Assembly (NCBI GenBank): GCA_963813725.1
Contig: CAWFAI010000002.1
Coordinates: 1 to 51,390 of the forward strand
DNA: 51,390 nt
Source: VGBV01 sp963813725
Lineage (GTDB): Bacteria; Actinomycetota; Thermoleophilia; Solirubrobacterales; 70-9
Direction of reading: 5' to 3'
In this document: piece after piece, positions 40,978 through 49,154 of the stretch
Numbering within the stretch: the stretch's first letter is position 1
Layout of the letters: the number at the start of each line of letters is the position of its first letter
Notes under the pieces: model-generated
What the model saw: the letters and a program-made list of their open reading frames with translations, nothing else
Databases searched by the model: none
What the model was told of the DNA's origin: nothing
Position numbers and translations under genes: made by a program

Positions 40978-41637
40978 CTAGCGCCAGCGCTCCAGCAGGT
41001 CCTCGTCGCCGACCTCGCGGATCTTGCGGGCCGGGACACCGACCACGACCGCGCGGGCGGGCACGTCCTCGGTGACGACCGCGCCGGCGCCGACGAACGC
41101 CTCCTCACCGACCTCGACCCCGGGGCAGATGACGGCTCCGCCGCCGACGCGGCAGGCCCGGCGCAGGGTGGGGGCGTCGGGCGGGCCCGGCTGGTGGCGG
41201 CCCATCGTGTTGTCGTTGGTCAGGGTGACGCCGGGGCCGACGAAAACGTCGTCCTCGATCACGGTGCCGGCCGTGAGGTAGCAGTTGCTCTGCACCTTGA
41301 CCCGTTCGCCGACCGCGACGTCGTTGTCGATCGCGCTGCCGCGGCCGATCACGGACTCGGCGCCGACGGTGGCCCGCTCGCGGACCTGGGCCTGGTCGCC
41401 CACCACGGCCTTCGCGCCGATGCGGGCTCCGGCGAGGACGACGGCACCGGCGCAGACGGCGGCGCCGTCGGCGATCTCGGCGGGCGGCGGGGCCTCGGCA
41501 GAGGCGGTCGAGCGGCTGCCCAGCTTGGGCGGCTTGCCGATCACCGCGTTGTCCTGCAGGGTGACGCCCGCCCCGATCACCGTACCGTCGTGGATGACGA
41601 CGCCGGTGCCGACGTCGGCGTCCCCGGGGGGCTTCAA
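40978..41637 (-). CDS. wbpD: Hexapeptide-repeat N-acetyltransferase (WbpD-like)
   Basis: 219 residues made of left-handed beta-helix hexapeptides (IGAGVTLQDNAVIGKPPKLG, VGAESVIGRGSAI and so on), with NCYLTAGTVIEDDVFVGPGV and VTLTNDNTMGRH, where WbpD and WlbB place their acceptor-binding residues. It probably acetylates the C3 amino group. The TTG start overlaps the stop of the oxidoreductase gene (TTGA), so it is the last gene of the six-gene minus-strand operon. Confidence 0.82.
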   Translation of the reverse strand: MKPPGDADVGTGVVIHDGTVIGAGVTLQDNAVIGKPPKLGSRSTASAEAPPPAEIADGAAVCAGAVVLAGARIGAKAVVGDQAQVRERATVGAESVIGRGSAIDNDVAVGERVKVQSNCYLTAGTVIEDDVFVGPGVTLTNDNTMGRHQPGPPDAPTLRRACRVGGGAVICPGVEVGEEAFVGAGAVVTEDVPARAVVVGVPARKIREVGDEDLLERWR

Positions 41638-42671
41638 GCCCCGACCGCGGCCCCGACGGGCTGCGGCGCGCCGCCTCCGTCAAGCGAGGCCTGAAGCGCC
41701 TCGAGCACGCGCACGACCTGCAGGCCGGCGGCTCCGTCGGTGCGCGGGCGGCCGCCCTCGGCCAGGCAGTCGATGAAGTGGCGGCACTCGAGCCGCAACG
41801 GCTCGTCGTTGGGGACCGCGGGGCTGACCACGGCGCCGGAGCGGGTGATGTACTCGCCGTAGGTGTCGGCGGCGGGGTCGAAGCCCTTGTCGTAGATCGT
41901 CAGCTTGCGCTCCAGCGCCATGTCGTCCAGCGTCGCCATGCGCTCTGAGCCGACGACGGTGAGACGGCGCTCCTTGTGGGGGTCAAGCCAGGAGAGGTGC
42001 AGGTGGGCGGCCAGCCCCGAGTCGAAGCGGACGTAGCCGAAGACGACGTCCTCGACCCCCTCCCGCACGTAGGACTCGCCGCGGGCCGTGACCTCGGTGG
42101 GGACCGCGTCCGCCAGCTCCAGCAGGACCGAGATGTCGTGTGCCCCCAGGCTCCAGAGCGCGTTCTCGTCGGCGCGGAGCTTGCCCAGGTTGAGCCGCTG
42201 GGAGTAGAGGTAGTAGACCTCGCCCAGGTCGCCGTTGGCGATCAGGTCGGCCAGCTGACGGACGCCCGGGTGGTAGCAGAGCAGGTGGCCCACCATCAGA
42301 ACCAGCTCGCGCTCTTCGGCGATCTGGACCAGGCGCTCGGCCGAGGCCGCGTCCTGGGCAAGCGGCTTCTCGACGAAGCAGTGCTTGCCCGCCTCGAGCG
42401 CGCGGGTCGCCAGCTCGGCGTGGGTCGGAACCGGGGTGGTGATCGCGACGGCGTCGAGGTCGTCGTCGCCCAGCAGCTCGTCGAAGTCGGCTGTGAAACG
42501 GGCATCGGGGTAGACCGCCGAGTACTTGGCGCGCGAGGCCTCCTCGGCGTCGCAGCACCAGGCCAGCTCGCAGCCCTCGAGGGCGTCCAGGTTGCGGGCG
42601 ATGTTGGGCCCCCAGTAGCCGAGGCCGACCACGCCGACGCGGGCGGGAGAGCTGTTGACGGAGGCGGCCAT
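41634..42671 (-). CDS. wbpB: Gfo/Idh/MocA-type UDP-sugar oxidoreductase (WbpB-like)
   Basis: 345 residues. VGVVGLGYWGPNIARNLDAL is the Rossmann motif, CFVEKPLAQDAASAERL carries the EKP signature, and VGHLLCYHPGVRQLADLI with SQRLNLGKLRADENALWSLG closely follows the pattern of WbpB/WlbA. It should oxidise C3 of UDP-GlcNAcA, coupled to the WbpE transamination. It lies between wbpA (26-bp gap) and wbpD (4-bp overlap). Confidence 0.87.
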   Translation of the reverse strand: MAASVNSSPARVGVVGLGYWGPNIARNLDALEGCELAWCCDAEEASRAKYSAVYPDARFTADFDELLGDDDLDAVAITTPVPTHAELATRALEAGKHCFVEKPLAQDAASAERLVQIAEERELVLMVGHLLCYHPGVRQLADLIANGDLGEVYYLYSQRLNLGKLRADENALWSLGAHDISVLLELADAVPTEVTARGESYVREGVEDVVFGYVRFDSGLAAHLHLSWLDPHKERRLTVVGSERMATLDDMALERKLTIYDKGFDPAADTYGEYITRSGAVVSPAVPNDEPLRLECRHFIDCLAEGGRPRTDGAAGLQVVRVLEALQASLDGGGAPQPVGAAVGA

Positions 42672-42697
42672 GCGAAGAGGCTAGGGGAGCCCCGTCG

Positions 42698-43954
42698 CTA
42701 GAGGCGCACCACGTTTGCCGCGCCCTTGCCGCGGGTGATGCCCCGGAAGTCGAGCACCAGGGGCGCCTCGGCGACGACGCGGTCGTGGTCTGTCTCGGGG
42801 TGTGCCGTGACGATGCAGGCCAGGTCGGCCTCGCGCAGGCCCTCCTCCAGCTCAACGGAGTCGAGCTCGAACTCGGCCAGAGCCGGCACGTGGGGGTCGT
42901 GATAGACGACCTCGGCCCCGCGCTCTCGCAGCAGCTTGATGATCTTCAGCGCGGGCGACTCGCGGATGTCGCCGACGCCCCCCTTGTAGGAGACGCCGAG
43001 GATCAGGATCTTGGAGTCCCGCACCGGCTTTGAGACGTCGTTGAGGGCGTGCTCGACCCGCTCGACGCAGAAGTGCGGCTGGTTCTGGTTGATCTTCCCG
43101 GCCAGCTCGATGAACTCGGTGTAGAAGTCCTGCTCGCGCGCCTTGTAGGCGAGGTAGAACGGGTCCACCGGCAGGCAGTGGCCGCCCATGCCCGGGCCCG
43201 GCTCGAAGCGCATGAAGCCGAAGGGCTTGGTCGAGGCGGCGTCGATCACCTCCCAGATGTCGATGCCGAGCCGCTCGCACAGCATCGAGAGCTCGTTGAC
43301 GAGGGCGATGTTGACCGAGCGGAAGATGTTCTCCAGGAGCTTCGTCAGCTCGGCGGGCTCGGGTCCGGAGACACGCACAACCTCGTCGCAGATCTCGCCG
43401 TAGAGCGCCGCCGCCGCCTCGGTGCAGCCATCGGTCAGCCCGCCGACGACCTTGGGCGTGGTGCGCACCGTGTAGTCGGTGCGGCCCGGGTCGATGCGCT
43501 CGGGGCTGAAGGCGAGGTGGAAGTCGCGCCCGGCGGCGAGGCCGGATTCCTCCAGGATCGGCTTCACCCGCTCTCGCGTGGTGCCCGGATAGGTCGTGGA
43601 TTCCAGCACCACGACCTGTCCCTCCTGCAGCACGCGCGCCAGCGAGGTGGTGCTATCGACCAGGTGGGTCAGGTCGGGCTCGCGCGAGCTGGTCAGCGGC
43701 GTGGGGACGCAGATGATGATCGCGTCGCAGGGCTGCAGGTCGTCGTAGCTCGCCGTCGCGCTGAGGGCGTCGCCGAGCGCGGCGATCCGCTCCGAGGTGA
43801 CGTCCTCGACGTAGCTCTCGCGCTTTCGCAGCGCCTCGATCTTGCGCGGGTCCGCGTCGAGGCCGATCACCTCGTGCCCCGCTTCGGCGAATGCGACGCC
43901 GAGCGGCAACCCCACGTAGCCGAGGCCGATGATGCCGACCTTTCTGGCTGCCAT
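42698..43954 (-). CDS. wbpA: UDP-GlcNAc 6-dehydrogenase (WbpA-like)
   Basis: 418 residues from ATG 43954. KVGIIGLGYVGLPLGVAFAE is the NAD-binding start, VLESTTYPGTTRERV the linker, and GMGGHCLPVDPFYLAYKA holds the catalytic cysteine; ILGVSYKGGVGDIRESPAL is the C-terminal UDP-binding domain. The overall form (SREPDLTHL, LAGKINQNQPHFCVERV) is the WbpA/WbpO type acting on N-acetylhexosamine nucleotides rather than UDP-glucose dehydrogenase. It makes the uronic acid that enters the pathway. Confidence 0.9.
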   Translation of the reverse strand: MAARKVGIIGLGYVGLPLGVAFAEAGHEVIGLDADPRKIEALRKRESYVEDVTSERIAALGDALSATASYDDLQPCDAIIICVPTPLTSSREPDLTHLVDSTTSLARVLQEGQVVVLESTTYPGTTRERVKPILEESGLAAGRDFHLAFSPERIDPGRTDYTVRTTPKVVGGLTDGCTEAAAALYGEICDEVVRVSGPEPAELTKLLENIFRSVNIALVNELSMLCERLGIDIWEVIDAASTKPFGFMRFEPGPGMGGHCLPVDPFYLAYKAREQDFYTEFIELAGKINQNQPHFCVERVEHALNDVSKPVRDSKILILGVSYKGGVGDIRESPALKIIKLLRERGAEVVYHDPHVPALAEFELDSVELEEGLREADLACIVTAHPETDHDRVVAEAPLVLDFRGITRGKGAANVVRL

Positions 43955-44016
43955 AGACCCGGACAGGATAGGGAGGAGGCGCCGGATCGCTGGTCGGTGG
44001 CTGGCGCTCAAGTCAT

Positions 44017-45120
44017 CTAGGCGAGGCGCTCGACCATCGCCTGCGCGACCCGCTCGCCCGCCCCGCCGCCGCCGTACAGCTCGGCCGCGGGGGAGGCGCT
44101 CGCCGCGCTCCCGTCGGCCCCGGGCGCGGGCAGCTCGGCCAGCGCGGCCACGGCGGCATCCGCGTCGAGCCCGACGAGGCGGTTCCAGCCCTCGCTGACG
44201 GTCTCCACCCACTCCGTCTCCTCGCGCATCGTCACGCACGGGACCGAGGCCAGGAAGGCCTCCTTCTGCAGTCCGCCCGAGTCGGTGATGACCGCGCGCG
44301 AGGACCGCACCAGGCGGGTGATGTCGAGGTAGCCGAGCGGCTCGACGGCCGTGATGCCCCGCGCGGCGAGTCCCTCCAGCATGCGCTCGGCCTCCAGCCT
44401 CGCCCGGGTACGGGGGTGGACGGCGAAGACCACGGGGGCCACCGCCGACGCGCGCGCGAGCAGCTCGATCAGCGCGCGCAGGCTGTCGGGGTCATCGACG
44501 TTGCCCGCGCGGTGGGCGGTGGCGACGATGAACTCCCGCGGCCGGAGGTCGAACCGCTCCAGCGCGTCCGAGCGCTCGTCCGCGATCGGGCCGAAGATCA
44601 GCGCGACGTCCGCCATCACGTCGCCGACCAGCACCGCCGTGCGGCCGAGCCCCTCGTCGCGGAGGTTGGCGACCGCGGCATCGGTGGAGCACAGCGACAG
44701 CTCCGAGAGGGCGTCGGCGACGATGCGGTTCACCTCCTCGGGCATCGAGCGGTTGAACGAGCGCATGCCGGCCTCGACGTGGGCCAGGGGGACCCGGGCC
44801 TTGGCGGCGACCAGGGCGCCCCCGAGGGTCGAGTTGGTGTCGCCGTAGACCAGCACCGCGTCTGGATCCACCGCGGCCAGCAGCGGTTCCAGCCTCGTCA
44901 CGATCGCGGCGGTCTGCACTGCGTGGCTGCCCGAGCCCACCATCAGCTGGTGGTCGGGTGGCGGCAGGTGCAACTCCTCGAAGAAGACCTCCGACAGCTC
45001 CCGGTCGTAGTGCTGACCGGTGTGCACCAGCACCTCATCCGCGCGCTCGCGCAACTTGGTCGAGACGGCCGCCGCCTTCACGAATTGAGGGCGGTTGCCG
45101 ATCACGGTCAGGACCTTCAC
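44017..45120 (-). CDS. wbpI: UDP-N-acetylglucosamine 2-epimerase family (WbpI-like)
   Basis: 367 residues from a GTG at 45120. VLTVIGNRPQFVKAAAVSTK, LVHTGQHYDRELSEVFFEEL, LVYGDTNSTLGGALVA, HVEAGMRSFNRSMPEEVNR and ITDSGGLQKEAF are the hallmarks of the 2-epimerase family. In the company of WbpA, B, D and E it most likely converts UDP-GlcNAc(3NAc)A to UDP-ManNAc(3NAc)A; simple WecB activity on UDP-GlcNAc is the alternative. The start overlaps the stop of the glycosyltransferase upstream. Confidence 0.88.
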   Translation of the reverse strand: MKVLTVIGNRPQFVKAAAVSTKLRERADEVLVHTGQHYDRELSEVFFEELHLPPPDHQLMVGSGSHAVQTAAIVTRLEPLLAAVDPDAVLVYGDTNSTLGGALVAAKARVPLAHVEAGMRSFNRSMPEEVNRIVADALSELSLCSTDAAVANLRDEGLGRTAVLVGDVMADVALIFGPIADERSDALERFDLRPREFIVATAHRAGNVDDPDSLRALIELLARASAVAPVVFAVHPRTRARLEAERMLEGLAARGITAVEPLGYLDITRLVRSSRAVITDSGGLQKEAFLASVPCVTMREETEWVETVSEGWNRLVGLDADAAVAALAELPAPGADGSAASASPAAELYGGGGAGERVAQAMVERLA

Positions 45121-46398
45121 GCGAGGACCGTTTCGGTCCGCGCGGCCTCGATCACCTCGGCCATGCGCTCCGCCATGCGCCCGTGGGCGTACTGGCCGCG
45201 AGCCCGCTCGAGCGTGGCGGGGTCGAACCCCCCTGACTCGCCGCGGACGAGGGCGATCAGGGCGTCGGCGATCAGCGCCGGGTCGTCCGCGGGGATCGCC
45301 GTGCCCGCTCCGGCGCGCCGGACTATGCGCGCGGCCTCGGTGTGGTCCCCCAGCACCAGAATCGGTCGCTGGGCGTAGAGGTACTCGAACAGCTTTCCGG
45401 TCGCCTCGCCCTCGTGGCGCCCCGCCGTCAGCAGCAGCAGGCTGTCGGCGTCGCGCTGCAGCCTCAGCGTCCGGTCGCGCTCCAGCGTCCCCGCGGTGCG
45501 CAGGACCTCGCCGACTCCGGCTGCCGCGACGGCGGCGCGCTCCTCGCCGGTCAGCGGGCCGGCGAGCACCACCTCGAGCCGGTCCAGCTCGGGGGCGCCC
45601 CGGCGCTGCAGCAGCCGCAGCGCCGAGATCAGGGACGCGGGCGAGCGCCCGCCCGTGGCCAGCCGGCCCGTGTAGACGAGCGAATGGCGATCGGGGTCCA
45701 GCGGGTGCCCGCTGTCGGCGGCCGGCCGCTCCTCGGGGTCGTAGCCGTTCGGGACGGTGACCGCCTCCAGCCCCAGGCGGTCGCGGAGGTCGGCGGCGAT
45801 CGGCTCGCTGACCGCGGTCACGCGGTCCGCTTGCGAGAGCACGGTGCGCTCCATCTGGGCGTCCAGCCGCTCCTCGGCCTCCACCGGGAAGTCCCGGTAG
45901 GGCTCGAAGCGCCATCCGTCGCGAAGGTCCGCTACCCAGGGGACGCCGCGGCGCCGCATCGCGACCCCCACCAGATGGGTCGACTCCGGGCCCGAGGTGG
46001 TGATGACGGCGTCCACCTGGTCGCGCAGGGCGAGCGCGGGGCCGAGCGCGAACGGAAGCCAGGTGACCCCGACGATGTCGGGTACCAGCGCGCGGCCGAG
46101 CACGCTCTGCTGGGCGCTGTAGGAGCCGCCGTCGCGGCCCTCGTACGCGCGGATGTTGCGCTGGCGCCAGTTGAGGCGGGTGCCCATCAGGTCGCGGGTC
46201 TGGATCAGGTCCCCGGGGGGCTCGGTGGCCGAGGAGTCCCCCCAGGCGCTCGACGTCAGCACCACGACCCGGTAACCCATGCCGGCGCAGGTACTTGGCC
46301 AGGCCGAACGGCCTGCGGCTGGCGGGCGACGGGCGCGGCGGGTAGCTGTGGGTCACCAGCAGCACGGCCGAGCCCTCGGCGACCTCGGGCGCGCTCAT
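45117..46398 (-). CDS. GT4-like glycosyltransferase (one frameshift)
   Basis: The true start is ATG 46398 (MSAPEVAEGSAVLLVTHSYP, then RPFGLAKYLRRHG), which lies in a different frame from the rest; one base must be removed near 46276 (CATGGGTTACCGG) to join YRVVVLTSSAWGDSS. Landmarks of GT4 follow: VITTSGPESTHLVG, TVPNGYDPEE, SLVYTGRLATGGRSP and HEGEATGKLFEYLYAQRP. The repaired protein is about 427 residues. It overlaps its neighbours on both sides (ATGA type). The sugar donor is unknown, perhaps the diacetamido-uronate made by the same operon. Confidence 0.85.
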
Positions 46399-47303
46399 CC
46401 GCGCACCCCCACGGCACACAGGAACTCGCCGCTGCCACGCACCTCGGCCGCGGTCCAGACCGCCGGGTAGGCCGCCAGCGCCAGCCCGTATCCGGCCAGG
46501 AAGCCGGGACCCGACGTCGCCATCCGCCCTCCCAGGCGCTGCTGGGCGTTGGCGGCGGGGCCCAGCACGCTCGCGGTGGGTCGCAGCCACTCGAGCTGGA
46601 ACCCGGCCTGATCCAGCGCCCGGCGCAGGGCCTCGGGGGTGAAGTGGAAGCGGTGGCGCGGCACGTCGAGCGCCCACCAGTCCGCGCCCAGGCGGCGGCG
46701 CTGCGGCGAGTCGAAGTTGGGAACCGCGATCGCGACCGCGCCGCCGGGCCTCAGCAGGCGGTGGACCGCGGCCAGCGCCGCCCGCGGGTCGGCCACGTGC
46801 TCGAGGCTGTGGTGGAAGACGGCGGCGTCGAAGCTCGCCGGCGGAAACTCGACCGTCTCGAGCGTTCCCTGCCGGGCGTCCAGGCCGCGCTCGCGGGCCA
46901 GAGCGCAGGCCCGTGCGGAGGGCTCGACGCCGACGACCTCCCAGCCGTGGGCGTCGAGCACGCCGCCCAAATCGCCGCTGCCCGCCCCCACGTCGAGCAG
47001 GCGCCTGGCGCCGGCCCCGTTGGGGGCGACCGCGTCCAGCCTGCGGAACAGCCTGGTCCGCAGCCGGGCCGCCATCGTCGCCCTCGCCAGGGGGCCGCTC
47101 GCGCCCGAGCGCTCGTGCGGGCCGTACTCGGTCGCGTAGTAGGCGCCCAGCTCCTCGCTCGTGGCCGCCGGCAGGGTGGTGCCGCCGCCGCAGGCGGCGC
47201 AGACGCGGACCTCGAAGCTCCCCGGGGCGACGCCCTGGCGGTCGGGGCTCCTGATCGCTCCGGCCTCTGGCAGCTCCTGTTCGCAGACGAGGCAGCTCGA
47301 CAT
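46395..47303 (-). CDS. Class I SAM-dependent methyltransferase with N-terminal zinc site
   Basis: 302 residues from ATG 47303. Two CxxC pairs at the start (CLVC near 4-7 and CAAC near 34-37) form a zinc ribbon; LLDVGAGSGDLGGVLDAHGW is motif I, FDAAVFHHSLEHVADPRAAL and LRPGGAVAIAVPNFDSPQRR follow the Methyltransf_23 pattern. It is the first gene of the six-gene minus-strand operon, so it probably methylates a sugar of the polysaccharide. The gene diverges from the acyltransferase gene at 47325. Confidence 0.88.
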   Translation of the reverse strand: MSSCLVCEQELPEAGAIRSPDRQGVAPGSFEVRVCAACGGGTTLPAATSEELGAYYATEYGPHERSGASGPLARATMAARLRTRLFRRLDAVAPNGAGARRLLDVGAGSGDLGGVLDAHGWEVVGVEPSARACALARERGLDARQGTLETVEFPPASFDAAVFHHSLEHVADPRAALAAVHRLLRPGGAVAIAVPNFDSPQRRRLGADWWALDVPRHRFHFTPEALRRALDQAGFQLEWLRPTASVLGPAANAQQRLGGRMATSGPGFLAGYGLALAAYPAVWTAAEVRGSGEFLCAVGVRG

Positions 47304-47324
47304 CTCGCGGTAGCGTAGGGGCCG

Positions 47325-48035
47325 TTGCGCGAAGGCCGACTCCAAACCGTGGGCCGAGGGGCGGGCGAGCTGTTCGCCGCGCCGTGGCTGATGTTCGTCC
47401 GGCACCTTCCCGGGCCCCTCGGCGTGCGCCTGCGCCGGGGCTACTGGCGCCGCCGGCTTGGCGCGCTCGGCGACGGGACGCGCATCGACGAGGGCGTGAA
47501 GATCATGAACCCGGCCGACGTCTTCATCGGCTCGCGCTGCTGGGTAGCGGCCGACGTGCTGATCGGCGCGGGGGAGCCTTCGCTGGAGGGCCGGGACGTC
47601 GTGCGGCGCCAGAACGACGAATACGCCGGGCGCGAGGGCCAGGTGCGAATCGGCGACGACGTTGAGCTGGCCCTGGGCGCCGTGATCAGCGGCTCGGGCG
47701 GCGTCCAGGTCGGCGACAACGTCAGCCTGGGCCCGGGGGCGAAGCTGTTCAGCGCCAGCAACCACTACCGCGGCCCCGACGGCGAGACCGATGTGCGCTC
47801 GGCCGGCGCCGGGATGCGGCGCGAGCCGACGGGGGAGATCGGGCGCCAGGCGCTCTTGATCGGGCCGGTGGTGATCGAGCCCGAGGCCTTCGTCGGCACC
47901 CAGGCCGTGGTGCTGCCGGGCGTGACGGTCGGCCGGCGCGCCTGGCTGGGGGCGGGAGTGATCGCCCGGCGCTCGATCGAGTCGGGGCGGGTAGTGAGGC
48001 CCCCCGAGCCCGACGTGGACCCCGAACCGAGCTAG
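47325..48035 (+). CDS. Hexapeptide-repeat acyltransferase
   Basis: 236 residues from a probable TTG at 47325 (GTG 47349 is possible). An N-terminal hydrophobic/amphipathic helix (GELFAAPWLMFVRHLPGPLG) is followed by beta-helix repeats (IDEGVKIMNPADVFIGSRCW, VGDNVSLGPGAKLFSASNHY, with SNHY carrying the likely catalytic His, and VLPGVTVGRRAWLGAGVIAR). This is the LacA/WcaF kind of O-acetyltransferase used to decorate polysaccharides. It begins a plus-strand group with the GT4 and flippase genes. Confidence 0.85.
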   Translation: MREGRLQTVGRGAGELFAAPWLMFVRHLPGPLGVRLRRGYWRRRLGALGDGTRIDEGVKIMNPADVFIGSRCWVAADVLIGAGEPSLEGRDVVRRQNDEYAGREGQVRIGDDVELALGAVISGSGGVQVGDNVSLGPGAKLFSASNHYRGPDGETDVRSAGAGMRREPTGEIGRQALLIGPVVIEPEAFVGTQAVVLPGVTVGRRAWLGAGVIARRSIESGRVVRPPEPDVDPEPS

Positions 48036-48038
48036 CCC

Positions 48039-49154
48039 TTGCGACTGCTCTACGTCGGGGACACGGCGAGTCCCCACTTCCGGGCCTGGCCGGTCCACTT
48101 CTCGGCAGCGGGACACGACGTCCACGCGCTGCACTTGGCTCCGGGCGAGGCCGGCGGGCCGATCGCCCAGGTCACTACGCACCCGGCCCCGCGCGCGGCC
48201 GGCTCGCGGCTGCGGGGCGCCTGGCTTGCCGGCGCGGGCGCCGTCAGGCGGCTCCAGAAGCGCATCGCTCCCGACCTGGTGCACTCCCACCAGGTGGTCC
48301 CCTGCGGCTATCTCTGCGAGCGCGCCGGGGTGGCCCCGCACGTCGCCACCGCCTGGGGCTCCGAGGTGCTGATGGCCGGCCGGGCCTCGGGGCGGCTGGT
48401 GGCGCGCGTCGCCCGGGGAGCCGAGCTTCTGACCGCAGACTCCCGGCACCTGCTGGACGCGCTCGAGCGCGCCGGAGCCGAGCCCCGGCGCCTGCGCTGG
48501 GTCCCCTGGGGCGTCAGCCCCGCCTGGCGCGAGGCGGCTCTGGCGCTCTCGCGCGGCGAGGCCGCCGCCAGGGCTGGGCTGCCGGCCGGCCGGCCGCTGG
48601 TGCTGTCGCACCGCGGGACCCGTGATATCTATCGCCAGGACGCGTTCGTGCGCGCGATCGCGGAGCTGCGCGGCAGGGCGCCGGCGGTGCTGGGGGTGAT
48701 CGTGGCCCTCGACCCCAGCCCGCAGGCCGAGGGCGCCCGCCGGGTGCGCGAGCTGGTCGCCGAGCTGGGCCTGGGGGACTCGGTGGCGCTGGTGCCGCCC
48801 TATCCCCACGAGCAGATCGCGTTCGCGTTCCGGGCCGCCGCCGCGGTCGTCTCGGTGCCCGAGTCCGACAGCGCGCCGACCTCGGTCATCGAGGCTCTGT
48901 CGCTGGGGGCTCCGGCGATCGTCTCGGACCTGCCGTGGGTCGCCGAGCCCGTCTACAGCGAGGCCAGGCTTTCCGTGGTGCCGGTCGGCGACCACCTGGC
49001 GCTGGCCGACGCGATCGGGCAGGCCGTGACCGAGCCCTCCCCCGAGGACGCCCGCGCCAACATGCAGCTCGTGGAGCGAAGCTTTGACCGGGACGGCATC
49101 TTCGACGAGGTCGGCCGGGCCTACGAGGCCCTGGCAGCGGGGCAGCGGCCGTGA
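48039..49154 (+). CDS. GT4-family glycosyltransferase
   Basis: 371 residues from a TTG (MRLLYVGDTASPHFRAWPVH). LVHSHQVVPCGYLC, ATAWGSEVLMAGRASGRL, LTADSRHLLDALERAG and VSVPESDSAPTSVIEALSLG, in which the Glu residues bind the nucleotide sugar, mark a GT-B fold GT4 enzyme. It starts 3 bp after the acyltransferase and its TGA overlaps the GTG of the next gene. Confidence 0.9.
   Translation: MRLLYVGDTASPHFRAWPVHFSAAGHDVHALHLAPGEAGGPIAQVTTHPAPRAAGSRLRGAWLAGAGAVRRLQKRIAPDLVHSHQVVPCGYLCERAGVAPHVATAWGSEVLMAGRASGRLVARVARGAELLTADSRHLLDALERAGAEPRRLRWVPWGVSPAWREAALALSRGEAAARAGLPAGRPLVLSHRGTRDIYRQDAFVRAIAELRGRAPAVLGVIVALDPSPQAEGARRVRELVAELGLGDSVALVPPYPHEQIAFAFRAAAAVVSVPESDSAPTSVIEALSLGAPAIVSDLPWVAEPVYSEARLSVVPVGDHLALADAIGQAVTEPSPEDARANMQLVERSFDRDGIFDEVGRAYEALAAGQRP

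Noticed and set aside
36878..40981. A plus-strand open frame of over 1300 codons antisense to the GT-C-like and thioesterase genes
   Set aside because: It is a shadow of high-G+C codon bias: the composition is repetitive Arg/Gly/Asp/Val, it has no motifs, and the opposite strand has coherent membrane spans and hotdog motifs.
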